From the NCBI RefSeq assembly GCF_001039355.2, contig NW_019775564.1:155533-219532 (forward strand): a stretch of DNA of 64,000 nt. The letters run 5' to 3'. Both the position numbers and the translations under genes were made by a program. Position 1 is the stretch's first letter; each line of letters begins with the position of its first letter. The notes beneath the pieces are model-generated. The model saw nothing but the letters and a program-made list of their open reading frames with translations, was not told where the DNA came from and made no database searches. The DNA comes from Lingula anatina (taxonomy: Eukaryota; Brachiopoda; Lingulata; Lingulida; Lingulidae). Below, one piece after another: positions 36,890 to 48,200 of the stretch.

Positions 36890-37035
36890 TACCAATAAAT
36901 GCAAAGAGCGGGAGATCTACTTTACATCGTGACAGCAGTCCATGAAAGCCACTTCTACTCTTTCCCCCTGAGAAACAGTCCCGCACAAAATGGTGCGAAC
37001 TGCGCATGCTCCCGATTTCGTGGAAAACACTCTAT

Positions 37036-39836
37036 TGATTTGTATAATTCATTCAAAATAATTGCTCACACAATAGCATAGGATTCAAACGACTGCGCAT
37101 GCACGAAAACTGCACTGTTTGAAATGAACAAGTTGTTGAAATTGACAAAGCCTCCCAGTGTTTACCCGCTGGTTGATTTAATTAAATTTGCCCTATGGTG
37201 TTCTTTTGAAAATATATATTTGATTTTATGTTTTATAAAGTAAATTCATTGGAATTTCCTTAGAATAACAGGGATCCTTATTCCTGAGTCAAAATGTTGT
37301 AGGGCCACTTTGGCCCACTTGGTCAAAACAATTGGGCCATTTTTAAAAAAATGTGTAACAAAGTGATCAAAATTATTATATTATAATAAACACATACAGT
37401 GACAATAAAGACATAGACAGTGATCAGAATACATATAGATACATTCAATGTCTCAACAGACAATGCAAAGGCATCAAGATTTATACATGAAATTTTGTTT
37501 ATATCAAGATTTTTGCTAAGCGAACCCTCGCCCCTCAACTCCAAACAGTTAACATTGTCACCTTGAACATATCAAAATGTGATTTGGATCTCAATGACCC
37601 ATTTACAATTGATTATTTCCCAGTTACAACATATAGTGGTGAGGTCAGAAAGGGATTGAATAGAATCAGCAGTAGGGCAATACTGTTGTTGCACTGACCT
37701 TTGCTGACACTGTGTGGTTGTAGAACGAGATGGTGAACAGATGAATTCAACTGTCCTCAGTGTGATGATAATCCAGGAAACACCTTCATTTCTACTGAAA
37801 ACAGATAATAAATCATCAATTATATATATATATACGTTAGTTACAACACAGACATAACACAGTGATCATAATATATTATTATATTATAATAAACATATAC
37901 AGCACCAATAAAGACATAGACAGTGATCAGAATACATGCATGCAGACACATTCAATGTCACAACAGACAATGAACAGTCATCAGAATTTATACATGAAAT
38001 TTTGTTTATATCAAGATTTTTGCTGAGCACACCCCCGCCCCCAAACAGTTTATATTAACCCTTAATTGTCAACTTGAATATGTATAAAACTGAGTGGGAT
38101 CTAATTCACCTTTTTCCAAAACGATAATTTCTCAGCTAAAACATATAGCGACAATGTTCACAATGGGATTGAAGAGAATCAACAGTGTAGCAATATCGTT
38201 GTCGAACTGACCTGTGCTGATGATGTGAGGCTGAGATGAGTTCAGCAGAATACATACAGACTCATTTAATGTCACAGCAGACAATGCACAAGCATCAGAA
38301 TGTATACATAAAATTTTGTCTATATCAAAATTTTTGCTAAGCGCACAACTCCCTCCCACCCCCACCCAAATTTCAACAGTTCACATTAACCCTTTAAAGT
38401 CATCTTGAGCATATCTAAAACTGAGTATGCATGATATAATGACAAAATATTACAGATATAAAGAGTTTATTCTCCTGGTCATGTACGTGTTATGTAATTA
38501 TGTACAGACACAGATGTGTCATTATGGGAAAACTGTGTTACTTATTATTATTTTCAACTTACAAGTATGATTTATAGGATTGGCATGCAGTTCAAATAAG
38601 AAAGCCAGCTCAAATGGGTTATCATTTATTATTGAATTTATGCAGTTTTATGTGAAATTTTCATTTTTCTCATTCTGACATTTTCAAAGTGTGAACTAGT
38701 ACTCCCATGGGCCTGAAGCCTTACGCTTGTTACACATTTCACTTACATTGGTATTACCAGTTGAGCATAATTAAAATTTGATGTTGAATTTGCAGTTAAG
38801 CATAATGTACTTTTGCATTAGAATTGACAGTAGCCTATTTTGTGCATTGTTATTGTCTGCTTTTTGTCTGTACATTTGACAGCTTTGCTGCCTTGTTTTT
38901 TATTAGTTTTAAAATAATGGATAAGCTGAACCCTTTTTGTTTTAACAAAATGTCAGATTTTTCTGTTTTTGTATTTTAAAAATAATACAACTTTCAAAAT
39001 TGGCATAGAATTATTGTGTTTAGTTTTTTAAAATCAATTTTGAAGTTCTTTGAGCTTTTTTAATACTAAATTCTCTATCTCTCTTACCACACCCTCCCAC
39101 AAACAAGTTCTCTCTCTCACTCCCCCTTCTCTCTATCTCCCTAACACACACACACACTAACTCTTTCACTCTTTCTCTCTCTCTCTCTCACACACACATA
39201 GACAGACAAGAAACACACCAAGACATGAAGATTGAACACAATCACACACACACTAACTCTTTCTCTCTTTCACACACACACACACGAAACACACCAAGAC
39301 ATCATTGAGATTAAATGAAGACTTCAGCTTCACTGTAAGGTGCTGCCGCCAAGTGGATAAAGCAAGCACTACATTGTAAAATGCAGCAGTATGGGAAGAG
39401 CATCCCCAAGCAGTAAAGTATCATATCTTGAAATAGAAAATATGTAACAAACCAAAGAAAAATGAACAAATTGATTTGTATAATTCATTCAAAATAATTG
39501 TGCACACAATAGCACAGGATTCAAACGACTGCGCATGCACGAAAACTGCACTGTTTGAAATGTACAAGTTGTTGAAATTGACAAAGCCTCCCAGTGTTTA
39601 CCCACTGGTTGATTTAATTAAATTTGCCCTGTGGTGTTCTTTTGAAAATTTATATTAGAAACATTCTATTGATTTTTTGTTTTAAAAAGTAAATTCATTG
39701 GAATTTCCTTAGAATAACAGGGATCCTTATTCCTGAGTCAAAATCTCGTAGGGCCACTTTGGCCCACTTGGTCAAAACAATTGGGCCATTTTTAAAAAAT
39801 GTGTAACAAAGTGATCAAAATTATTATATTATAACT
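37036..39836 (+). repeat. Tandem segmental duplication: A tail (37036-~37370) and copy B (to 39836)
   Basis: The segment 37036-37370 (TGATTTGTATAATTCATTC onward) closes copy A and is repeated at 39472-39836, closing copy B. Copy B body starts near 37370 (GTGATCAAAATTATTATATT). The ancestral unit is about 2.0-2.1 kb without insertions. Copy B holds the 398-base Helentron-like insertion. No genes. Confidence 0.85.
38498..38895 (-). mobile_element. Helentron-like non-autonomous insertion (398 bp)
   Basis: Absent from copy A at the matching place (34590s, TATGTAATTTTTTATTAG), so the ends are sharp. Read on the minus strand it begins CAAGGCAGCAAAGCTG at 38895 and ends GACACATCTGTGTC plus TGTACATAA at 38498. 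The host bases join exactly, with no target duplication, at an A-run/T boundary. A 9-base inverted repeat is asymmetric: TGTACAGAC about 20 bases inside the 5' end (38866-38874), GTCTGTACA at the 3' end. A 6-bp hairpin precedes the 3' terminus. These traits match Helentron-associated elements; no CTRR end is seen. No protein. Confidence 0.7.
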
Positions 39837-39910
39837 AGAGGATCAGAGAGGCGATACCGCCTCCGAATATTGTACCACCAGCTGGAGTAAGCGCAATCAT
39901 ATACAGTTTT
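39831..39910. repeat. GACTAGAGGA-family interspersed repeat, copy 2
   Basis: CTAGAGGATCAGAGAGGCGA and ATTGTACCACCAGCTGGAGT match 22696-22760 and interrupt the end of duplication copy B at the ATTATATTATAA word. The 3' extent is unknown. The following DNA to 41604 has no recognised gene; a (TAAA)n run lies at 40459-40478. Confidence 0.55.
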
Positions 39911-41604
39911 GTGCAGAGAAGATGACATTACGGATACGGATAAAGCAAAAACGATTAAGTTGTCTTACGTACGCCCCTTAAGAGGACAAAAGAATTGTGT
40001 GAAAATTCATAAGCTAAGGACAATGCCGACTTACGTATATTTTACGGACATCTTACGTACATCTTACACACATGCAGCGATGAGTAAGAAGGGGTGGTCT
40101 TATGTAAATAGGGTGACGGCGGGGTGTTTCTCGCCTTGCGGCAACACAACCATGTGTGAAAAGAGGCGTGATATATGATCCCGCTTAATTGTGGGCTATT
40201 AAATCGTCCTCTGTTATGCTGCGACGCGACCCAAACATGACTTTGCCCTGGTTAGAATGGGACGTTTAAGAGTAATTTACATTGATTTATTGATTTCTTG
40301 TAAAAAATCAATCTCAACAGAGACTACTAGGATGCCCAGTCAATCCTTACCTTCGCCAGCAGTTATGCACGCGATTCTTCTTTTAAAAGGTGTAAGGCAT
40401 TTTTTTCAAACAACTTGTTTCTCAAGCTCCGCCGACTTTAAAATGGCCAAAAAAAAAAAATAAATAAATAAATAAAATACATAAAATTGAAACCAAAAAT
40501 AATTTTGTTTTTTTTTTTCACCGATGTCCGACTGATCATACTGTTCAATTGGAATAACATAAACGCAAAAATTCTTACTCTCACGTCACATGACTGCCTA
40601 CAAGTTGTAAACGAAGGCCATTTGTGCCAAGGTAAACGCTTGGTTCATTTCCTCGAGCTTCCGGTTTTTAAGCCAATCAGTACTTCGTTGATATTTTACA
40701 CTACACATTCGACTACATGTGTCAAATTAATGCAAAATGGCGGGAAAGTGAGCTGGAGTAGCCGTCTTGATTTAAGCAGGAATTTGACCACTGTTGTGTG
40801 GCTCAGTTTATAGTAAGGGGGAACCAAAATTATTATGCAAAATGGTCTGCCCGGCCAGTGTTACAGATGTTTTAGGCAATTTTATTGACTACTTTCTGTC
40901 GGAAATGAACATATCAGTTGCAACACTTGCGTCACGTGTGGAGTGTTTAAACAGGGAACCAGCAGCGTAAAGAGCACAAAGCATGTTTTTTTATTATTAT
41001 TTTGTAATTTACAAGAATGATTGACATTTATTTAGAAAAATAAAACATTGAAAATAAATTGCTGTTTTTTGTCCAGAAATTGCTTTACTGTGTTTTAGTT
41101 TTTACCATTCTCTAATGTAGTGTTGAAAGTGAGTTACCTAAAAGTATTTTTCACTTTTTTCACTATTTTTCACTTTTCACCCCATCCGACCTCTGTCAAA
41201 AATTAAAATTGTTTGAGAAAATAGTAATTAAGGCGTGAATATCACTGTAACACTACCTTTGTTAAACGCACAATTACAGGCCAGTCATTATCGGTGGGGG
41301 TGAGGGGGGGGTATACGCTAAATCTATTGTATTACAATATATAGAGCCTGTGTCTGCTTTGACAAGAGTCAGTATGGTGTACAATACTAGATAGTAAAGA
41401 GGTGCTAATAGTAATCCGTAATTATGCCGTTTCTGTAGCACATCCCACTCCCTTGATTTTAGTTTGCTTACTAGTCGATACCCTATTTAGCGCAGTCTAA
41501 TTTTAAGAGTGTTGTTTTTTTTTTTTTTACCCGTTTAAGCAACGTCCAATCCTATGTCATGAACATCAAACTTACAGATCACATCAACAACATAACAGTA
41601 TAAA
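39911..41604. other. Intergenic DNA, no gene recognised
   Basis: Several short open frames exist but none has splice borders or protein-like conserved wording. T and A homopolymers are common. Confidence 0.5.
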
Positions 41605-42783
41605 TCTTAACGGAACCTTCTTTCTGTAATGTTTGAGTTAATTGGTGGTGGGCAGAGTCTTATTATTCAATGATGATAATAATAATTGTAGAAGTAGGGC
41701 TACATGTAGTCGCACAAAAGCACATTCCTTAATTCTGTGATCTATTCTAGGGTGTAGGTTTTCGTATATTTTTAACTGTACCATCAACTTACCAGCTTTG
41801 GACAACTGGCGAGCAGACAACTCCGTGCTTTTGATTTCCTCTAGGGATGATAATTTCACTGTTGTCAGGTGCTGGTCTCGTATCGGCAGTTGCCGCAGGG
41901 AGCGTGATTGAAATCAAAACTTGGCACATTTTGAAAGTTTAAGTCGGACAAAAGAATTTCAGGTGACCCTTTTAATCAGAGCTGCCAGGTAAGCTAACAG
42001 TTTAATTACTGCAACGTACAGGTAAATTGAGAGTTGCGATAAGTTCACCTTCTTCCTATCTCTCCATCAACATATTTCTTGAGACTGCCTTTATTTTCGT
42101 TCACTGTTCCACAAGGATAATTATCAAACGAAGAACATTGTATGGAGAAGGGGTTTTTATTCATTATTTTATTCATGAAACAATAAGCAAACTNTCTTAA
42201 CGGAACCTTCTTTCTGTAATGTTTGAGTTAATTGGTGGTGGGCAGAGTCTTATTATTCAATGATGATAATAATAATTGTAGAAGTAGGGCTACATGTAGT
42301 CGCACAAAAGCACATTCCTTAATTCTGTGATCTATTCTAGGGTGTAGGTTTTCGTATATTTTTAACTGTACCATCAACTTACCAGCTTTGGACAACTGGC
42401 GAGCAGACAACTCCGTGCTTTTGATTTCCTCTAGGGATGATAATTTCACTGTTGTCAGGTGCTGGTCTCGTATCGGCAGTTGCCGCAGGGAGCGTGATTG
42501 AAATCAAAACTTGGCACATTTTGAAAGTTTAAGTCGGACAAAAGAATTTCAGGTGACCCTTTTAATCAGAGCTGCCAGGTAAGCTAACAGTTTAATTACT
42601 GCAACGTACAGGTAAATTGAGAGTTGCGATAAGTTCACCTTCTTCCTATCTCTCCATCAACATATTTCTTGAGACTGCCTTTATTTTCGTTCACTGTTCC
42701 ACAAGGATAATTATCAAACGAAGAACATTGTATGGAGAAGGGGTTTTTATTCATTATTTTATTCATGAAACAATAAGCAAACT
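41605..42783. repeat. Perfect 589-bp direct repeat around a single N
   Basis: 41605-42193 and 42195-42783 appear identical base for base, with only an N at 42194 between them. This is what two contigs whose overlapping ends were not merged would look like. Each half contains an open minus-strand stretch (LSSLEEIKSTELSARQLSK) followed by a GTAAGT donor, a weak exon candidate. Confidence 0.85.
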
Positions 42784-43137
42784 GCTTGTTTCAGCAGAAG
42801 GATGGGAATATAAAACCATTTATTTAAAATAAAGTTCTTAAAAAACTGTTTGCTTAAAGCAGTCCATCAAGATACACGTGAACTAAATCTGGATTGAATA
42901 AGTTGTATGAATAATGTCATAAAAGAATATTTGCTATATGAATATATGCCAGACATTTCACTCACTGCAATAGATAGAATATTCTGCTATAAAATCGAAA
43001 AAAAAAAACAGAAGGTAATGGTGACAGCCCGTATCGGTAATGTATAATTTGGCAGAGCAAGNTCCTGTACCAGCAGTTGTTGGGCCTGTGACTTGTGTAT
43101 ATATGCTAACACCTGTATGTATGTATTATTACTGTAG

Positions 43138-45237
43138 GTGTGTGTCCTGTACCAGCAGTAGTTGGGCCTGTGACTGGTGTATATATGCTAACAGATGCAC
43201 CCACGCCAGTAGTACTTGTAATCCTAGTGGAGGGGTATTAGCAGGACAGAATGTACGTTCAATTCTTTTTTTTATTAGTCCGTGTACACCCTTTTTCTTC
43301 CAAACCTAGATAAAGCCAGATAATCCTGGCCACTGCATGGTGCAATTTTTCATGCTTGTGACATGTAAAACACTGCTACTGAAACTAGAAATGAATATCA
43401 TTTTACGCACAATTTTTAATGTCGGTTTTCAAGAGCAGAAACATGTTTACGAACAAGAAACAGTGCTGAATTCTTTCCTTCATTTCAGAGTCATGTCAAT
43501 GTAGGTATTAAAGGACCCACCCTGTGTCCCCAGCTCCGGCCACGTGTACAAGAAGTCCTGTTACCTGCTGGGGTACCTAAAGTGATCTCACTGATTGGAA
43601 AGAACCTACCTGTACCACAAGTAAAGATTCTCTAAAATGTGGTTCTTTTAAATCACGTTATCGTTACTTATATGTACACATAGGAATACATTCTTCTTAC
43701 ACATGTTTTTTTCTATTTGTGTTAGAGAACCTTAGAATTATGGGACGATAGATTTTGGTTTTTCATTATAACAATAAAGCAAGAATTCATTTCTAAATCA
43801 GTTCCAATAAAAAGACTGACATAAACCAGATATTCGCACTCCAAATAGATTTTTAGGAAGTTAAACATTTTGTTGTGCTCTGCAATTATTTTGCTTGTTC
43901 CTGACCTTGCCCCAACGTCATTCCAGGCTGGCCAAGGTGGTTATCTATGTAAGATAGCCACTAACACAGTCCCAGCTATCAGACAGAATGATAGTGCCAT
44001 AGACTGCCAGAACCACGCTGCGAGTAGATATCACACACAAACATATTACGATATAGTGAACATTCAGTTTGTTCCTTAAAGGCCAACTTATATCAGATTC
44101 CGCTTTACCGTATCATAAGCCCATCAGATCTAAGAGAAGACCAAGTTATTACTGTGTAAACTAGTCATATATTGAAACATGTTGGTCTAAATTTTTGCCT
44201 GTTGCTGTTCTTTTCTAAACAGGCAGATTGTGATAAAGTAGGAAGTATCCTGATACTTACTCCAAGTATATTATTATTAATTAAGAAGTAATATTTATAG
44301 TAAGAAGATAATTTAGAATAGGATGATATATTTTTCCAAGATAAAGACAGTTGGTCTGAAATTTGATCTCCGTTGATTTTTTTTGTTGTTCATGATAGTC
44401 GTTATTATTAAATCAGACGTTTGGTTGTATTTAACGGGTTTTACGTTCATTATTCCAGTATATATACACAGCCAATACAGGGAAGGAGAAACACCAAATC
44501 CAAGTGATCTGGAACAATAACCATGTGATTGATCAACTAAAAGGTTCTGAAGTCAGTGGTATGTATTGTACACCAAATCAGTTTTACTTCCTTTTTTATC
44601 TTAAACTAAATGTGTTTAATAGATGTAAAGATTTGGAATGTGTAAACGCTTTAATATGTTATTCTGCCTTCTCAGAAAGAATCATACCACCTGTCGCTCA
44701 GAAGCCGAAGTATGTGATTTCACATGCGAAGATATTTTGAAAGTCTCTTATTTTGTTGTCAGTTTACTTGTATTACTGTCAATTCTTTTCATGGTTACAG
44801 CTATGTACAACACAATTGTAACATTGTTTGGCAGTATTTATGATATATTTTTGGTATACCATTACTTCACGATAATGTCACTGTTATTTTAGCAATCATG
44901 TACTGTACAAAATGTTTTGCAAGTCAAGTGTCTTGTTGGTAGTTTACTGGTATTACTGTTAATTATTTAAATTGTTACAACTAAAGCGTATGTACAACAC
45001 AAATGTAACATTGTTGGGCAGTACATGTTTAGTAATTATGGTACACCATTACAGAATGATGTTACTGTTATTTCAGCCACCCTGTACAAGTGTGACATCC
45101 TGGGGACCACATGTGGCACATGTATTGGTGCCGTGGATACAAAATTTAGATGTGCTTTCTGTGGAGGGACGTGCAAGTATCGCCCAACATGCAGTGTGCC
45201 AACTGACAGCACTTGCCCTAATGTTATCATTAACTGG
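43138..45237 (+). other. PSI2 - TIG-like - PSI3 block of the receptor
   Basis: Exon 1 encodes a cysteine-rich module, [20 protein letters not shown], matching the second PSI of plexins. Exons 2-4 ([43 protein letters not shown]) match the TIG-like segment between plexin PSI2 and PSI3. Exon 5 ([30 protein letters not shown]) is a PSI3-like module. This order is known from plexins, not from vertebrate MET. Confidence 0.8.
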
Positions 45238-48200
45238 GTTAGTGCGGTTATATATTGTAAATTTCATGTACTTGCCACCAGTCAGTCTGATACTTTATGT
45301 CAACATTTAGAAGTTTTTGTATAGTAATTATCTTAGATTTCAAGTGCCACATGGATATGCTTTTCAATATGGTAACCCACAGCATACATTTTTTTCTTGA
45401 GACGTTTTATTTTTTGTATTTAACAAACAATTATAATATATAACAGAAATTGGAACACAGTAGAAGAGTTAATCAGTATATTTATCTATGAGTATGACAA
45501 CCTTAAAAAGTATAAACAATGTCTTCCAGGTTTTTCCACTGAGTGCCCCAGTTGAAGGTCACACCAAGGTCACCATCAATGGCACCAATTTAGGCACCTC
45601 TGATGCCAGTATACCCACTGTTAGACTGGCTGGGGTGATCTGTAGACCTGTTGTAGAAGACTATGTGGTCTCAAAGAGGTAAGGAACAGTGTCTGAACCT
45701 GTTCAATTCCCACGATAGTGGGTATTGGCGTCCAATAATTCACTTCAGTTAAATGAAATTAGACATATATAACAACAGTATGTCAATGCATTCTTGGATA
45801 GCGTTGTGGTATAGAGATTTAATTACAATTGCAACATATAGAATTGTAACATTTTACTTAAAGGAGTACATTTTTTAATCAATTGCAAATCCAATTTTTT
45901 TCTTGGTATTTTTCTGCCTTATGTGTCCACTAGACCCCGTAAGCTGCTTTGTCTGCAAAACCATTTCTTCTACTGCTTTATTTCCTAAAATCATTTTTGC
46001 ATGGTTTTAGAATTGTGTGTACGGCAGCGGAAGCTCCAAGCAGGGTGGCCAGGAATGGTTCCATAGAAGTCCAGGTCCAGGGTTTGGGCAAAGTATTCCG
46101 CTACTCCCAGATGTTCAGATATGTGGTGAGTACTTTTTTAAAGACAACTTATACCGCATCACTGATGTTAATTGAATTATGGAATTACAGTCAGGGTATA
46201 CAGGTACTCCAAACAGTTCAGATATATGGTGTATAGGTGTTTTGATGAACAACTATATCCACATCACTGGTCTTGATGGGGATGTGTAATGACAAATTCT
46301 GGGGGCAGAATATTAGAATTTAGGTCATTACACTAAATAAGTGCATTCTAATGATATTTGCCAATTAATACTTGATTATGGCGTGATAATAATGTATGTA
46401 ATATAGATTCAAACGTGTATTTACAGGGATAAAGACTGCTAATTGAGTTATAAAATTCCACAATAAATTAACTCAATATAACCAATAATAAATAAAATAA
46501 ATAATAAAGTCCCCATAGTCGTTTACCAAAGGGAAATCCTTTTTCTGTCCCGCCATAAAAAAAGTTATCCCATTAATCGTCCCTTTCAGGACCCCAAGCT
46601 GGAGGCAGTATTTCCAGTGAAGGGCCCCATGTCTGGTGGCACCAGGCTGACTATGAGAGGGAAAGATCTTAATGCTGGCAACCTGGACAATATCAGCCTA
46701 ACCATGGGAGAGGAAATGTTGCCTTGTATTGTTGATAGGTAAGGATACTTCATAGGCTATATGCGTCGATCTTTTTTTTTCTGTGCTAAATGTGTTTTAC
46801 AATTTGTTGGGCTAAATAAAATATACAAAAAATCGTGACTTAGATAGAGGATGCTTGGCATGGTTTCCCTAATAAATAGTCGCTGTTTTCTTTTGAAAAT
46901 TAAATACTGCTTTTGGTTAGACAGGGTAACATGTTTTTTCAACAGTTACTGTAAAGAAACATTTGATTATAGTGAACTTAAATAGCGTGATAGTGGCCCA
47001 ACTGCTCAAAACAAACATTCCACAGCCAATATAAATTGTAAATATTACACAAAATGGAAAAAAATGCAAGACATTAAACCATGGCAATTCAGTCTATTTT
47101 GATCGATATAAATTTTACGTAATTTCCAGAAGTACAATTGGCAGCCATTCCACCATTTGTACCACTCCAGGGGTCAGTAGGCCAAATGTCGTGACCTCTG
47201 TCAGGATATTTTTTGACGGCAGTGTGAGAATGCTGGATCAGGGCCCCTTCACATACACTGAGGACCCTGTGGTGGACAAGATAGTGCCACTAACCAGCTT
47301 TGTCAGGTAACTTACACATTGCCCGGATGTGATAAGAATAGCAGCTGAGAGCACGTCTGAAATGGTTATTTAAGAAAATATAATGAGTGCCTTTCGAGTG
47401 AAAATATCAATTTCAAATATGGAATATTTAGATATTACTACGTTGATGTTTTAGTCACAGTCTTTTTTAAATTTAATTTAGCGGAGGTCGGATGTTGACA
47501 GTCACTGGGAGGTATTTTGACTCAATTCAACAGCCAAAGATGTTTGTGTGGAACGGGAAGGAAAAGTCCCAAACAACGGTGAGGGGAAGGCAGTACTCAC
47601 ATACTTTAGGGATTTTTTCCCTTTTTAGCTCATTCTGTTGCTCTCTATAGGGGTTCTTGGGCACTGGTAAGTGGTGGTAAGTGTGTGTATATGTGCTTAA
47701 GGTAATGTGCTGGTCCTTTATTTATCAGAGAGTGTATTGTGACAACCTGTACATGCCAAGCTGTTTCCCTACTGTATACCGACATGATGTAAATTATTCC
47801 ACTCTGGTTTTTTCTTGGTTGAATTGCATATAATGTACCTTTTCCAATTTCTCATCATGGCATCTAATTATTGATTTTCTTATTCTGTCAGGATTGTCTC
47901 CATATACCAGAAATGTCCAGTACTACATTAACATGTCCATCGCCAAGAGCGCCTAACGGGATTCATCCAACGCCTCCAGACACTTCAGGTTCCTTGCGCC
48001 TGAAGAGACAGTCTGATATCAATACTATCGCGAAGATTGGCTTTATAATGGACGGAGTGTTGGGAGTGCAGAATTTAACCAACATCACTTCTTCTATTCA
48101 ATATGTTGTGGATCCGTTGTTCCAGAATTTGACCAGCGACGGTTCTAGTGTGAAATATCAAAGTAACACGAGCTTCGTAATACGTGTGAGTCAATCTCTG

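Larger units (their letters stand above)
35193..37033. mobile_element. TIR DNA transposon, 1,841 bp, with YqaJ and THAP fragments
   Basis: The left end ACAGTGTTTTGCACG (35193-35207) and the inverted right end (complement of 37019-37033, AGAGTGTTTTCCACG) match at 13 of 15 bases. The flanks are AT at 35191-35192 and 37034-37035, and the equivalent site in copy B (around 39469-39472) has a single AT with the rest of the element absent, a filled/empty pair consistent with a 2-base target duplication. A YqaJ-like nuclease fragment reads inward from the left, a THAP-domain fragment inward from the right. Between them is non-coding DNA with an internal ~110-base direct repeat (36020-36130 and 36240-36330). 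Looks like an internally deleted, non-autonomous copy. Superfamily not assigned. Confidence 0.75.

Noticed and set aside
35193-37033. hAT assignment from the CAGTG-like end
   Set aside because: hAT elements make 8-base duplications; the empty site here allows at most two bases.
41638-42449. Two identical minus-strand 73-residue frames
   Set aside because: They start with GTG, are duplicated only because of the 589-base repeat at the N, and no gene context was found. A GTAAGT donor makes an exon possible but not supportable.
44504-44892. Frames overlapping the receptor intron with some Cys residues (CRSEAEVC)
   Set aside because: Considered as an extra PSI exon, but phase and position do not fit between exons 44459-44558 and 45077-45237, which join cleanly.
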